From NCBI RefSeq assembly GCF_000368065.1, contig NZ_KB851200.1, positions 1,295,204-1,359,203 on the forward strand: a stretch of 64,000 nt of DNA. The letters run 5' to 3'. Below, piece after piece: positions 17,679 to 27,270 of this stretch; the stretch's first letter is position 1; each line of letters begins with the position of its first letter. The notes below the pieces were generated by a model, which did no database searches, was not told where the DNA came from, and saw only the letters and a list, made by a program, of their open reading frames with translations. This DNA comes from Acinetobacter seifertii. GTDB lineage: Bacteria > Pseudomonadota > Gammaproteobacteria > Pseudomonadales > Moraxellaceae. The position numbers were made by a program, and so were the translations under genes.

Positions 17679-18908
17679 ATGAAGTTGCAAGGTTCCAATA
17701 TATTGGGACAGGAACAAATAGATTTATTAACCACACGCGGATTAAATTTCCTCAGGTTTCCAAAGCAACTTGAAACGATTTATCGTTTTCAATATCAAGA
17801 AGGTGCGGCCTATGAGTTTCGCTATAGAGCACCTATTATTTTAATATTATATTTATTTTTAAGCTTTGGTATATACCAAGTTTTACCGACTGAACAAGTT
17901 TTATCCTGGTTAAACTATTATTCTTGGGTGGGTATAATAGTTTTAATTGCATGGATTTTATCATTTATTAAAAAATTAAATCAGTGGTTTGATTATTATG
18001 TCGGAATTGGCTCTGCTTCCGCCGTTGCTATCACCTTTATTTTAATTAACGTTTTAGAAAATGGCCAAGATAATGTTCTTTTTCATGCAGCGATGATGTA
18101 TGCAATTGTGATTATCTACGGTGCTGTAGGTATGCGCTTTTATACTGCCATTATTGCCGGATGGATTGGTGGTTTTGTTGGTATTTTAGTCAGTACTTAT
18201 GTAAAAGGTGACATTGATTGGACCTTTTTAAACCGTTCATATACGTTTAGTAGTTTCTTAGGAATGACCCTTGCTTACGCGACAGACCGTCAACACCGAG
18301 AAAACTATTTACAAAACTGTATGATTGAGCTCAACCGTATTGAACTTATGCAACAAGCGCAGCAGCTATCTTTGCTTTCACAACAAGATGCTTTAACTGG
18401 GCTTGCTAACCGACGTTATCTTGATGAAACACTAGATAATGAATGGCGACGTGCACTACGTCATGAGACATCACTTACCATTATGATGGTCGATATCGAC
18501 TTTTTTAAGTCATATAACGACACCTTGGGCCATCTTAAGGGTGATCAGTGCTTAAGAGATATTGCTACTGCAATTTCATCTATTGCCGCTCGTAGTGGAG
18601 ATTTGGTTGCTCGTTATGGTGGTGAAGAGTTTTTACTTCTTTTCCCTATGACAAACCCACAACAGGCTCAAATTCAAGTTGAAAGATTAATGAACGCAAT
18701 TAAAAAAATTGCAATTGTTCATCCATGTAGCAGTGTTTCACCGTATGTAACCATTAGTGTGGGTGTCGCAACGACTGTTCCGCGTTTAAATGATTCAATT
18801 TCTGCCTTTGTTAGCCGCGCAGACCATGCACTCTATCAAGCAAAAACAAATGGTCGTAATCAATATCAAATTGCTGTAAATGAAGAACAAATTGTAGACT
18901 TAACTTAG
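17679..18908 (+). CDS. Membrane-bound diguanylate cyclase (GGDEF)
   Basis: The 409-aa protein has about six membrane segments in residues 50-200, then a GGDEF domain from about 235. The active site is RYGGEEF, a functional GGEEF variant, preceded by DALTGLANRR and VDIDFFKSYND, so the enzyme should make cyclic di-GMP from two GTP. No RxxD inhibitory site is clear before the motif. The periplasmic loops are short, so sensing may occur within the membrane. No EAL domain is present. Confidence 0.9.
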   Translation: MKLQGSNILGQEQIDLLTTRGLNFLRFPKQLETIYRFQYQEGAAYEFRYRAPIILILYLFLSFGIYQVLPTEQVLSWLNYYSWVGIIVLIAWILSFIKKLNQWFDYYVGIGSASAVAITFILINVLENGQDNVLFHAAMMYAIVIIYGAVGMRFYTAIIAGWIGGFVGILVSTYVKGDIDWTFLNRSYTFSSFLGMTLAYATDRQHRENYLQNCMIELNRIELMQQAQQLSLLSQQDALTGLANRRYLDETLDNEWRRALRHETSLTIMMVDIDFFKSYNDTLGHLKGDQCLRDIATAISSIAARSGDLVARYGGEEFLLLFPMTNPQQAQIQVERLMNAIKKIAIVHPCSSVSPYVTISVGVATTVPRLNDSISAFVSRADHALYQAKTNGRNQYQIAVNEEQIVDLT

Positions 18909-18953
18909 TTATTTATAAGTTTATATAATTAAAAAAATTGCTATCAATAAATA

Positions 18954-18986
18954 AAAAGCCACATACTTTAAATTATGTGGCTTTTC
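18954..18986. terminator. Terminator between the diguanylate cyclase gene and aroC
   Basis: A 12-bp stem AAAAGCCACATA / TATGTGGCTTTT with an 8-nt loop separates two convergent genes. T residues are present on both strands. Confidence 0.85.
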
Positions 18987-19007
18987 TTAATTCAACCAGA
19001 GCTATGG

Positions 19008-20099
19008 CTAAGGTTCAATCGGAGCAAATGGAGGAACAACATCTGCATTTTGAGCACGATGGCGTAGGAAATGATCCATTAAAACAATAGCCAGCATTGC
19101 TTCCGCAATTGGAGTTGCTCGAACGCCGACGCACGGATCATGACGCCCTTTAGTTAATACATCAGTATCTTCACGATTTAAATTAATCGTTTTCCCCGGA
19201 GTTGTGATACTTGCTGTTGGTTTTAGGGCAATCGCTACACGAATGGTTTGACCACTTGAAATACCACCCAAAATTCCACCAGCATGATTTGCTAAGAAGC
19301 CATGACTCGTCAATTCATCACGTGTTTCATGACCAAACTGTCCAGCAACTGCAAAACCATCACCAATTTCCACACCTTTCACCGCATTAATACTCATCAT
19401 TGCATGTGCAATGTCAGCATCTAAACGGTCAAAAACAGGCTCACCCCAACCTACAGGAACTTTCTCAGCTAAAATTTCTAGTTTAGCGCCACAGCTTGTG
19501 CCTTGTTCACGTAAAGAAGTAACCAATGCTTCAAAGCGAGAAACAGCATCTACATCGCCACAGAAAAATGGATTATTTGGAACTTCATTCCAATCTAGTT
19601 TCTCGGTAACTTCATTACCAATTTGAGTGACGTGACCACGAATCAAGACACCAAATTTTTCTGCTAAATATTTCTTCGCAATAGCGCCTGCTGCAACGCG
19701 CATAGCAGTTTCACGAGCACTTGAACGACCGCCACCACGATAATCACGGAAACCATACTTTTGTGTATAGGTATAATCCGCATGACCCGGTCTAAAGGTT
19801 TGCGCAATATTTCCATAATCTTTCGATTTTTGGTCAGTATTACGAATGAGTAAACCAATTGGAGTACCTGTGGTTTTCCCTTCAAATACACCTGAAATAA
19901 TTTCAACTTGATCAGGTTCTTTGCGTTGAGTTGCAAATTTCGATGTACCAGGCTTACGGCGATCCAAATCTATTTGCAGATCTTCTTCGGTCAATGCAAG
20001 GCCCGGTGGCACGCCATCAACAATTGCCATTAAGCCAACACCATGTGATTCACCACATGTAGTTACACGAAAGAGTTGTCCAATAGTGTTCCCTGCCAT
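19008..20099 (-). CDS. aroC: Chorismate synthase
   Basis: The 363-aa protein begins [20 protein letters not shown] and carries the three chorismate synthase signatures (GESHGx[37 protein letters not shown]). It makes chorismate from EPSP with reduced FMN, the last common step to aromatic amino acids. It follows prmB by 12 bp with an AAGGAG site, so the two are co-transcribed, as in many gamma-proteobacteria. Confidence 0.96.
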   Translation of the reverse strand: MAGNTIGQLFRVTTCGESHGVGLMAIVDGVPPGLALTEEDLQIDLDRRKPGTSKFATQRKEPDQVEIISGVFEGKTTGTPIGLLIRNTDQKSKDYGNIAQTFRPGHADYTYTQKYGFRDYRGGGRSSARETAMRVAAGAIAKKYLAEKFGVLIRGHVTQIGNEVTEKLDWNEVPNNPFFCGDVDAVSRFEALVTSLREQGTSCGAKLEILAEKVPVGWGEPVFDRLDADIAHAMMSINAVKGVEIGDGFAVAGQFGHETRDELTSHGFLANHAGGILGGISSGQTIRVAIALKPTASITTPGKTINLNREDTDVLTKGRHDPCVGVRATPIAEAMLAIVLMDHFLRHRAQNADVVPPFAPIEP

Positions 20100-20111
20100 A
20101 CGTACAACTCC

Positions 20112-21116
20112 TTAAGATTGTTCTGGAAATAATTTTCTATAACGACGACATTGTTCAGCAGTCAAAGCAAAAATACCTGAACCGCCTTTTTGGAAAGTAA
20201 GCCAGTTGAAGTCAATTGTATTGAAGTTCTGACGCATTGCCCATTCAGAGTTACCCACTTCAATGACAATTAAACCATCTTCTGTCAAATAATCTGCTGC
20301 TTGAGCAAGCATTTTACGTACTAAGTCTAAACCATCTTGACCCGCTGCCAATGCAAGTTCAGGCTCATGTAAAAACTCTTCTGGTAAGTCAGCCATATCT
20401 TCGGCATCAACATATGGCGGGTTACTTACAATTAAATCGTACTGATTTTCAGCTGGAATCTTGGCGAATAAATCAGATTCAAGTAACGCAACTTGATATT
20501 GCTTATTGTGGTGTTCAACATTGATTGAAGCTACTTCTAAAGCTTCTTTAGAAATATCTGTTGCATCCACTTCAGCATCTGGATAAGCATAAGCTAAAGC
20601 CACAGCAATACAACCAGAACCTGTACACATGTCTAAAATACGTTGCGGAGTCTTAGGCTTGGTATTTTCTGGTAAGTTGTTGAGTGCTTCACGCATTTGA
20701 CCATTTTCATCTAAGCAATATGGTGCAAAACGTTGCTCAATTAACTCTGCAATTGGTGAACGAGGAATAAGTACGCGTTCATCAACATAAAATGGCTTAT
20801 TGAAGAAGTAAGCTAAATTTAATAAATAAGAAGTTGGAATACGGTCATTAATACGACGCTCCAGCAAGCTTAAGAATTCTGCTTTTTCACTTGGTAAAAG
20901 CTTAGCATCTAGAATTTCTGCATCTGCTGACCATTCAAGAGATAAGGTTTGTAAAACTAATGCAGAGCTTTCTGCAAAATAATCTTCAGTACCTTGTCCT
21001 AAATGTGCATCATGTTGACGTAATGCTGATACCCCAAAACGAATAAAGTCCCGAATTGTTGATAGATTTTCAGCAGCTTCCTGTAAATGTTCAGGGCTAA
21101 TCGTCGGTCGCTCCAC
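20112..21116 (-). CDS. prmB: Ribosomal protein L3 N5-glutamine methyltransferase
   Basis: The 334-aa class I methyltransferase has the SAM motif DMCTGSGCIAVALA and the catalytic SNPPYVDAEDM that binds the glutamine amide. Its N-terminal extension and its position before aroC point to PrmB, which methylates L3, over PrmC. The start is a GTG at 21116, with GGAG 8 nt before it; no ATG is available in frame nearby. Confidence 0.9.
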   Translation of the reverse strand: MERPTISPEHLQEAAENLSTIRDFIRFGVSALRQHDAHLGQGTEDYFAESSALVLQTLSLEWSADAEILDAKLLPSEKAEFLSLLERRINDRIPTSYLLNLAYFFNKPFYVDERVLIPRSPIAELIEQRFAPYCLDENGQMREALNNLPENTKPKTPQRILDMCTGSGCIAVALAYAYPDAEVDATDISKEALEVASINVEHHNKQYQVALLESDLFAKIPAENQYDLIVSNPPYVDAEDMADLPEEFLHEPELALAAGQDGLDLVRKMLAQAADYLTEDGLIVIEVGNSEWAMRQNFNTIDFNWLTFQKGGSGIFALTAEQCRRYRKLFPEQS

Positions 21117-21307
21117 TTAGGCGTCTCCAAAGGCAATTTTTGCAAAGTGACTATTCTACTGAGTGAGACAAAGCAACGCAACGCTTTGCCTTGTGAACCA
21201 GTGTTTTACATCCCAATCTATATAAATCACGGCTTTAAATTAGAATACTTTGTTTTAATTAAGAAATAATGAACTTTATAAGTAGCGCAATATGTAGTCT
21301 CTGAAAC

Positions 21308-21337
21308 AAAAAAGCGGCCTTTAAATACTGACCGCTT
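21308..21337 (-). terminator. Terminator after trpB
   Basis: On the minus strand AAGCGGT ... GCCGCTT is followed by TTTTTTG, just past the trpB stop codon. The loop is long (about 14 nt), so the hairpin is moderate. The rest of the 237-bp gap to prmB holds another GC-containing inverted repeat near 21168-21192 (AAAGCAACGCAACGCTTT) and no gene. Confidence 0.7.
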
Positions 21338-21353
21338 ATGAACTCTAGTTGGC

Positions 21354-22559
21354 TTAAAGCTTAAGCTTTTCTGCAACATAATCGGAGTCTTTATCTCCTC
21401 GTCCAGAAAGATTCACCACAATCATGGTTTCTTTCGGCAGCTTTGGCGCTTCACGAATTGCCCATGCAACAGCGTGTGAGCTTTCAAGCGCTGGAACAAT
21501 TCCTTCTACACGAGAAAGTGTCATAAAAGCATCTAAACATTCTTGGTCGGTTGCAGTGCTATATTCCACACGACCTAAATCTTTTAAGAAACTATGTTGT
21601 GGCCCAACACCCGGATAGTCTAGTCCTGAAGCAATAGAATGCACTGGTAAAGGTTCACCAGCCTCATTTTCAAGCACATAACACGCCATACCATGAATTT
21701 GACTTGGCTTACCTAAAGTTAAGGTTGCCGAGTGCATATTGGTTTCTAAACCATGTCCAGCTGGTTCAACCCCAACAAGTTTTACATCCGAATCATTTAA
21801 AAACGCAGTAAACGCACCGATAGCATTTGAACCGCCACCAACACATGCCACCACATAATCTGGATTTTTACCAAAGCGCTGATGCGTTTGATCTTTAATT
21901 TCATTACCAATAATAGATTGAAAATCTCGAACCATTTTAGGAAATGGATGTGGTCCAACCACAGAACCAATGGCATAAATAAAGTTTTTAGGGTCTTTTA
22001 AATATTCTTCAAATGCGCTATCTACCGCATCTTTTAAGGTTGCTGTACCACGTGTAACTGCCACCAAATGTGCACCCAAAATTTTCATTTTGACGACATT
22101 TGGATGTTCTTTTTCAATATCAACTTGACCCATGTGAATTTCACACGGAATACCCACTAAAGCACACGCTGTTGCCAAAGCAACTCCATGTTGACCTGCT
22201 CCAGTTTCAGCAATGACTTTCTTTTTGCCCATATATTTAGCAAGTAAAGCTTCACCTAAGCAGTGATTAATTTTGTGGGCACCCGTATGATTTAAGTCTT
22301 CACGCTTTAAATAAATTTGTGCGCCGCCTAGCTGTTCTGAAAGACGTTTTGCATAAAATAAAGGACTAGGACGACCTACATAATTTGCAAAGAGATCCGA
22401 TAATTCATTTTGAAATTCTGGTGTGTGGCGAATTTCTTCATAAGCAACATTAATTTCATCCATTGCTTCTTTTAAATGTGGAGGAATAAATTGCCCTCCA
22501 TACTCACCAAAAAATCCTTGTTCATTCGGTAAAGCAATACCATTAATTTGATGTTGCAT
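21354..22559 (-). CDS. trpB: Tryptophan synthase beta-chain paralogue without a trpA neighbour
   Basis: The 401-aa PLP enzyme has the cofactor lysine K96 (HTGAHKINH), the catalytic glutamate E118 in [17 protein letters not shown] for phosphate binding, and NLSGRGDKD near the end. It would join serine and indole to tryptophan. No alpha subunit gene is adjacent; instead it ends a co-directional run with VWA and MoxR genes. In Acinetobacter I recall a trpF-trpB-trpA set elsewhere, so this may be a second, stand-alone TrpB that uses free indole. That needs the rest of the genome. Confidence 0.85.
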   Translation of the reverse strand: MQHQINGIALPNEQGFFGEYGGQFIPPHLKEAMDEINVAYEEIRHTPEFQNELSDLFANYVGRPSPLFYAKRLSEQLGGAQIYLKREDLNHTGAHKINHCLGEALLAKYMGKKKVIAETGAGQHGVALATACALVGIPCEIHMGQVDIEKEHPNVVKMKILGAHLVAVTRGTATLKDAVDSAFEEYLKDPKNFIYAIGSVVGPHPFPKMVRDFQSIIGNEIKDQTHQRFGKNPDYVVACVGGGSNAIGAFTAFLNDSDVKLVGVEPAGHGLETNMHSATLTLGKPSQIHGMACYVLENEAGEPLPVHSIASGLDYPGVGPQHSFLKDLGRVEYSTATDQECLDAFMTLSRVEGIVPALESSHAVAWAIREAPKLPKETMIVVNLSGRGDKDSDYVAEKLKL

Positions 22560-22596
22560 ATCATCCCTCTATTTTAAATTATTAAAGTTATCAAGT

Positions 22597-23784
22597 TTAT
22601 CGAGAAAGGTAACGCGTTAAATCCTCAATGCCTTTTAGGGTCATTGGATACATATGGTTTTCAAAAATCTCTTTAATCCAACCAATTGTTTGTGTGTAAT
22701 GCCAATACCCTTCTGTTTCAGGATTTAACCATGCTGTTTTATCAAAATGCTGACGTAGGCGGCGTAACCAAATTTCACCTGCCTCATCATTCATATATTC
22801 AACCGAGCCACCTACCGATTTCAGCTCATACGGTGCCATACTGGCATCACCTACCACAATTACACGATAGTCGCGTCCGTAAGTATGAAACAAATCCCAT
22901 GTATTCATACGCGTAGCTGTTCTTCGGTAGTTATCTTTCCAAACATAGTCATAGAGACAATTGTGGAAATAAAAGTATTCAAGTGTTTTGAATTCTGTTT
23001 TAGCTGCGCTGAATAACTTTTCACATTGGGCAATATGAGCATCCATTGAACCGCCCACATCAAACAACATCAATACTTTGATTCGATTACGGCGCTCTGG
23101 AACCATTTGAACATCCAAGATACCTTGCTTGGCTGTTTCCCGAATTGTTCCGTCAACATCTAGCTCTTCAGCAGCACCTTGACGAGCAAATTTGCGTAAA
23201 CGTCGTAACGCAATTTGCATCTGACGAGTTCCAAGGACTTGGTCGTCATCTAGGTTTTGGTATTTACGCTGTTCCCAGACTTTAACCGCCGAACGTTTAC
23301 GCCCCGGCCCACCAATTCTGACGCCTTCTGGATGGTCACCAAAAGCGCCAAAAGGTGATGTTCCACCTGTGCCAACCATACGGTTACCACCTTGGTGTTT
23401 TTTATGCTGTTCGCGTAAGCGTTCCTCTAGCATTTTCATCAGTTCTTCTAAAGAGCCTGCTTTTTGAAGTTCAGCTCTTTGCTCTGGTGTTAAATGCTTT
23501 TCGAGAAGTTCTAAATCGAACCAGTCTTTTGGTAATTTATGGACTTGCTTGAGTAATTCATCGATATCAAAGGTTTCTATGCCATCAAAGTAATCTTTCA
23601 TGGCACGGTCAAACTTATCAAAAAAGCGTTCATCTTTAACTAAAATGGTTTTAGCAAGCTGGTAGAACTCTTCCTGATCGGCAAAAACTAAACCTTCACT
23701 TACTGCACGGTTTAAGTCAATGAGCTCACGTGTAGTAACTGGAACACCGTATTTACGTAAGGTGTAAAATAACCGCACAAACAT
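22597..23784 (-). CDS. VWA domain-containing CoxE-like protein
   Basis: The 395-aa protein has an N-terminal CoxE-type region, a basic glycine-rich middle (HQGGNRMVGTGGTSPFG) and a C-terminal von Willebrand A domain with a MIDAS-like FDVGGSMDAH motif, in which the first DxSxS serine is replaced by glycine. It follows a MoxR ATPase gene by 15 bp. MoxR-VWA pairs act as metal-insertion or chaperone systems on partner enzymes. The ribosome site is GGAGGGAA. The client is not known; the next gene, trpB, is the nearest candidate. Confidence 0.82.
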   Translation of the reverse strand: MFVRLFYTLRKYGVPVTTRELIDLNRAVSEGLVFADQEEFYQLAKTILVKDERFFDKFDRAMKDYFDGIETFDIDELLKQVHKLPKDWFDLELLEKHLTPEQRAELQKAGSLEELMKMLEERLREQHKKHQGGNRMVGTGGTSPFGAFGDHPEGVRIGGPGRKRSAVKVWEQRKYQNLDDDQVLGTRQMQIALRRLRKFARQGAAEELDVDGTIRETAKQGILDVQMVPERRNRIKVLMLFDVGGSMDAHIAQCEKLFSAAKTEFKTLEYFYFHNCLYDYVWKDNYRRTATRMNTWDLFHTYGRDYRVIVVGDASMAPYELKSVGGSVEYMNDEAGEIWLRRLRQHFDKTAWLNPETEGYWHYTQTIGWIKEIFENHMYPMTLKGIEDLTRYLSR

Positions 23785-23799
23785 GGGTTATTCCCTCCT

Positions 23800-24651
23800 T
23801 TAACGTCGTGACATGAAAGCCAAACGTTCAAGCAGTTGCACATCTTGCTCGTTTTTAATGAGTGCGCCATACAAAGGTGGAATCGCTTTTGATGTATCTC
23901 GATTACGTAATACATCTTCAGGCATATCATCTGCCATAAGCAGACTTAACCAATCGATTAATTCTGAAGTAGATGGTGGTTTCTTCAAATTAGGAATTTC
24001 ACGAAGTTTGAAGAAAACTTGAAGTGCTTCATTTACTAAGGTTGCAGAGATACTTGGGAAATGTACCGAGATAATTTCACGCATAGTTGCTTCGTCTGGA
24101 AACTCAATGTAGTGGAAGAAGCAACGACGCAGGAACGCATCTGGTAATTCTTTTTCATTATTTGAAGTAATAATTACGATTGGACGTTGAGTAGCCGTAA
24201 TCGTTTCGCCTGTTTCATAAACATAAAAAGACATCTTATCAAGTTCATGTAACAAGTCATTTGGAAACTCGATGTCCGCCTTATCAATTTCATCAATTAA
24301 AAGCACACAGCGCTCTTCACTGGTGAAAGCTTCCCACAGTTTACCGGGCTTAATATAGTTCTTAATATCGTAAACACGATCATCACCGAGTTGACTATCA
24401 CGCAAGCGGGACACAGCATCGTATTCATATAAGCCTTGCTGTGCTTTAGTCGTTGACTTGATGTGCCAAGTGATGAGTTTTAAACCAAGACTTTCTGCAA
24501 CTTGCTCAGCAAGTAAAGTTTTACCTGTACCTGGCTCACCTTTAACCAATAAAGGCTTTTGCAAAGCACGAGCTGCTTTTACAGCAAGTTTAAGACTATC
24601 AGTCGCGATATATTGATCTGTACCGGTAAAATGTTGGGTATCAGCAGACAT
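23800..24651 (-). CDS. MoxR-family AAA+ ATPase
   Basis: The 283-aa ATPase has Walker A GEPGTGKT (38-45), Walker B LLIDEIDKAD, sensor 1 TSNNEKELPDAFLRRC with an arginine finger, and sensor 2 region near the C terminus. MoxR proteins remodel partner complexes together with VWA proteins, and the VWA gene is the next gene downstream. The start has AAGG at suitable spacing. The function of this pair in Acinetobacter is not established to my knowledge. Confidence 0.88.
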   Translation of the reverse strand: MSADTQHFTGTDQYIATDSLKLAVKAARALQKPLLVKGEPGTGKTLLAEQVAESLGLKLITWHIKSTTKAQQGLYEYDAVSRLRDSQLGDDRVYDIKNYIKPGKLWEAFTSEERCVLLIDEIDKADIEFPNDLLHELDKMSFYVYETGETITATQRPIVIITSNNEKELPDAFLRRCFFHYIEFPDEATMREIISVHFPSISATLVNEALQVFFKLREIPNLKKPPSTSELIDWLSLLMADDMPEDVLRNRDTSKAIPPLYGALIKNEQDVQLLERLAFMSRR

Positions 24652-24680
24652 GTAGAGACCTTATTTTTCTATTTCAATGG

Positions 24681-25070
24681 TTAGATGGAACGCATGCTCT
24701 TGTTTGTTGAATATTTTGACCAACAATAGCCAATAACCAAACCTAGACCAACCACAAACAGAATTAAGGATAAATTTGACCAGATTAAAGGACTGTCTTT
24801 AGTTAACACACCAAACAGTAAACCAAAAATAGCTGGTGCTACAGATGCATTAGGCCCTTCCGAAACGGTTGGCGTCAATAAAATAGCAAACACAACTAAC
24901 CAGCTTATTGCGCCAAAAGTAGTAGGTAAACGACGCATTAAACGCCACCAACACCACAAAGCAATAAGAGCGCCAACGCCATAAGCTGTTAAAGCAATGA
25001 TTTCCTCAGGAATTGCATCGAGAGAAGAAAGTAATTGATTTAAAACTCCAGCTTGATCTTCACGCACCAC
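24681..25070 (-). CDS. Small integral membrane protein of unknown function
   Basis: A 129-aa protein with three or four hydrophobic segments (for example [44 protein letters not shown]). I do not recognise a named family. The start is set at a GTG (25070) with GAGGG 6 nt upstream, giving an 11-bp overlap with ycgL; an in-frame ATG at 25094 has a poorly spaced site. It sits between ycgL and moxR, all in one direction, so it may anchor the MoxR/VWA system to the membrane (speculation). Confidence 0.65.
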   Translation of the reverse strand: MVREDQAGVLNQLLSSLDAIPEEIIALTAYGVGALIALWCWWRLMRRLPTTFGAISWLVVFAILLTPTVSEGPNASVAPAIFGLLFGVLTKDSPLIWSNLSLILFVVGLGLVIGYCWSKYSTNKSMRSI

Positions 25071-25365
25071 GTAAGCCCTCTGGTTCAACTGCATTTGGGT
25101 TAATTAACCCTTCTGGCGGCATCTGAATAAAGAAACCTTTTGTTTGTAATGAGTCTAGAACATGTAAAACATTTACACGCGCTAATTTACGTGTTGGAGC
25201 CAATTCTAAATGCATGACAAATGTTGCACGACCAAATGCTTGTAAAACAGCTTCTGGAACTTTTTCAAACGGATCGGTTTGCTCCGTATCATCAGGATAG
25301 TTTGGACGAGCAATATAAATGTACATTTCATCTTTTTTGCTCGATCTATAAATATCACAGTGCAT
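25060..25365 (-). CDS. YcgL domain-containing protein
   Basis: The 101-aa protein matches the YcgL family: [18 protein letters not shown] start, then the [12 protein letters not shown] and [25 protein letters not shown] segments. The function is unknown. In other gamma-proteobacteria ycgL lies near rnd, which is also close here (27271-28395), with small genes in between. It starts the minus-strand run leading to trpB. Confidence 0.85.
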   Translation of the reverse strand: MHCDIYRSSKKDEMYIYIARPNYPDDTEQTDPFEKVPEAVLQAFGRATFVMHLELAPTRKLARVNVLHVLDSLQTKGFFIQMPPEGLINPNAVEPEGLRGA

Positions 25366-25800
25366 TTCAAATCAACTCTTGAACTAAGGACAGCATACAT
25401 GAAAAAAAACAACAGACACACGCAGGTTTGTTTACGCATCAGTCGTTTTTTCTTTTCTTGCGAAATATTAACCCACAACAATCATTAAGGTCGACAAATA
25501 ACTTTTAATTTTCTAAAGTTTTAAATTTTCTACCTTTAATAACCTATTAATTTTACATAAAAAATCCTTTGAACTACTTTTATAAAATGAAAAAATTACA
25601 TTTTGAAAACAATCAAACTTTAATTTAACTGAAGTTAATCCAGTTTAATTTATTGAAAATTATAAATTTAATTTAAATTCTGCTTTAAATTAAACCTTGG
25701 TAAGTTTTAACTTATGCATACAGGATAAGACATTATTTAACCGATTATAAATTCGGATGTGTTTCAATAACTATAGATCTATAAATAGGAGGTCTATGCT
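25366..25800. other. 435-bp AT-rich intergenic region
   Basis: No gene is visible. A short perfect dyad TTAACT-GA-AGTTAA lies at 25625-25638. The AGGAGG ribosome site at about 25787 belongs to the small gene at 25801. The region separates the divergent ycgL run from that small gene and must hold both promoters, but none is clear enough to call. Confidence 0.4.
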
Positions 25801-25965
25801 ATGTCTCGTGGCGATAAATCATCTTATACAGCAAAGCAAAAGCGTCAGGCTAAACATATTGTTGAGAGTGAAGTAGATAGAGGTCATTCTCAAGAAGAAG
25901 CTGAACGTATTGCATGGTCTACCGTCAATAAACAAGATGGCGGTGGTAAGAAAAAATCACATTAA
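25801..25965 (+). CDS. 54-aa small hydrophilic protein (plasmid-stabilization-like annotation)
   Basis: A short gene with a strong AGGAGG site 8 nt before the ATG. The product is charged, starts MSRGDKSSYT, contains QKRQAKHIVES and EEAERIAWSTVNK, and ends with GGGKKKSH. Similar small proteins are widely annotated as plasmid stabilization proteins, but that name rests on weak evidence. The pattern RGxxxxEAExxAWxTVNK is conserved in them. It is chromosomal here. The real function is unknown; a stress-related role is a guess. Confidence 0.75.
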   Translation: MSRGDKSSYTAKQKRQAKHIVESEVDRGHSQEEAERIAWSTVNKQDGGGKKKSH

Positions 25966-26038
25966 AATTACCACTAGATACTTCTTTGGTTAACTTGATG
26001 ACTAAAGAAGTATCCTATTAATAAGCTAAACAAAGACT

Positions 26039-26380
26039 TTAAAAGACTCTTGAGCCTTGCATATAGTCATTACTCACCTGATTTAACGCACTCAAAATTA
26101 AGCTGTCATCTTGAGTAAGTAAGGCCTCATTTAAATGACTCATGTAATTCATTAATGTTTCTTTTGAAGCTCGCGCAAACTCGGTAGTCACTGCTTCATC
26201 TTCATATAAGATTACATAACTACGAGCAAACCCATAAATAAGATAAGTCGCTGATTTTTGGTTTAGATCTGGAGATTGTTTTAGATACTGCTCACACGCA
26301 TTTTTTAAGTTTTTAAATGCATCTGTACCAGTAGATTGATTTTTGAAAGATGAAAGTATTGTTTGGAAGTTCATATCCAT
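26039..26380 (-). CDS. Hypothetical 113-aa helical protein
   Basis: A soluble, probably all-helical protein without signal peptide or recognisable motif (ARSYVILYEDEAVTTEFARA, SALNQVSNDYMQGSRVF). A second ATG six nucleotides in is equally possible. The gene is convergent with the 54-aa gene; between them a 13-bp imperfect hairpin (25978-26013) without a T-run could separate the transcripts. I do not recognise the family. Confidence 0.65.
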   Translation of the reverse strand: MDMNFQTILSSFKNQSTGTDAFKNLKNACEQYLKQSPDLNQKSATYLIYGFARSYVILYEDEAVTTEFARASKETLMNYMSHLNEALLTQDDSLILSALNQVSNDYMQGSRVF

Positions 26381-26505
26381 ATTCCACTCAAAAAATAAAG
26401 CTACAGAAGAAGTATAAGCCTGTCAAACAATATATTGATTTTTATAAATTTAGATTGTAAAAAAATATAAGAAACGCCCTAAAGTATGGGCGTCTGATAA
26501 AAAAT

Positions 26506-26772
26506 TTAGAAACTAACTTCAATATTGACCGTTGTACCAGACTGTTCAATATTAGTTGAAACATTAAAACCTCGAGCTTTTAGCTCTTCTTCTACTTGGG
26601 TAATATGTTCAGGATGTAAGGCATCTATTGGAAATTGAAACACTGCTCGGCGTTTACCTTCTTTGGAAATTTCCTCAGTTCCAGATAAGATTTTTTCTAA
26701 CAATATTGTTTGATCAATTTTTACATCTTTAGCATTTTTTCTTGCCTGTTCAGCATTAAAATTATTAGTCAT
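26506..26772 (-). CDS. Hypothetical 88-aa protein
   Basis: A small soluble protein with an N-terminal basic helix (NAEQARKNAKDVK) and a C-terminal part that reads like an alternating helix-strand (HPEHITQVEEELKARGFNVST, TTVNIEVSF). An AGAGAG site lies before the ATG. I do not recognise a family. It lies between two other small minus-strand or convergent genes and shows no operon partner. Confidence 0.65.
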   Translation of the reverse strand: MTNNFNAEQARKNAKDVKIDQTILLEKILSGTEEISKEGKRRAVFQFPIDALHPEHITQVEEELKARGFNVSTNIEQSGTTVNIEVSF

Positions 26773-26869
26773 GTTTATCTCTCTAGTTATTAGTAAGCTT
26801 TATTTATAGCATAAAAAATTAATTTCAATATTAACTTATTATTGATTTTAAAAACTTTTTAAGATTGCA

Positions 26870-26971
26870 CAAATAAAATTAGAGGCCTCCTCTCCCCGAG
26901 AAGGCCTCTATATTTCTGCACCGAAACAAACTTATAGTTATATATTATTTATTTTGAAATTGTTTTTCTTG
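26870..26971 (-). ncRNA. Candidate small RNA with own promoter and terminator
   Basis: In the 498-bp gap before rnd, the minus strand shows TTGCGT (27001-27006), a 17-bp spacer and TATTCT (26978-26983), then about 100 nt ending in a hairpin AGAGGCCT / AGGCCTCT (26881-26909) followed by AATTTTATTT. No start codon with a ribosome site lies inside. An 18-bp perfect dyad, ATATACAG-AC-CTGTATAT (26981-26998), overlaps the promoter spacer and could be its operator. The rest of the gap (27007-27270) is AT-rich with nothing visible. Confidence 0.35.
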
Positions 26972-27270
26972 CTGCCAAGAATATACAGACCTGTATATAT
27001 ACGCAATTGAATTTTTCTCATGAATAAAGTTAATTTAATTCAGCATAGGTATATATAATTAAGATTAACTGATATTTATAGTAATTAAACTTTAAAAAAG
27101 TTCACCAATATAAAGCAAAGCTAAATAAAAAATTAAGTTCATAAAGCTGTGCTTATAAAATAGTCTTATTTTAAAGTAATATTAACAAGCATTATTTGAA
27201 TAAATATTAGCCAAACAAACTATTTCTTAAATACAAAGAGTTTATTTGAACTAAAAACACCTTTATAAAT

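Noticed and set aside
26981..26998. LexA-type SOS box (CTGT...ACAG palindrome)
   Set aside because: The arms are in the order ACAG-CTGT, not CTGT-ACAG, when read through the centre, and Acinetobacter lacks a classical LexA. It is kept only as an unnamed dyad.
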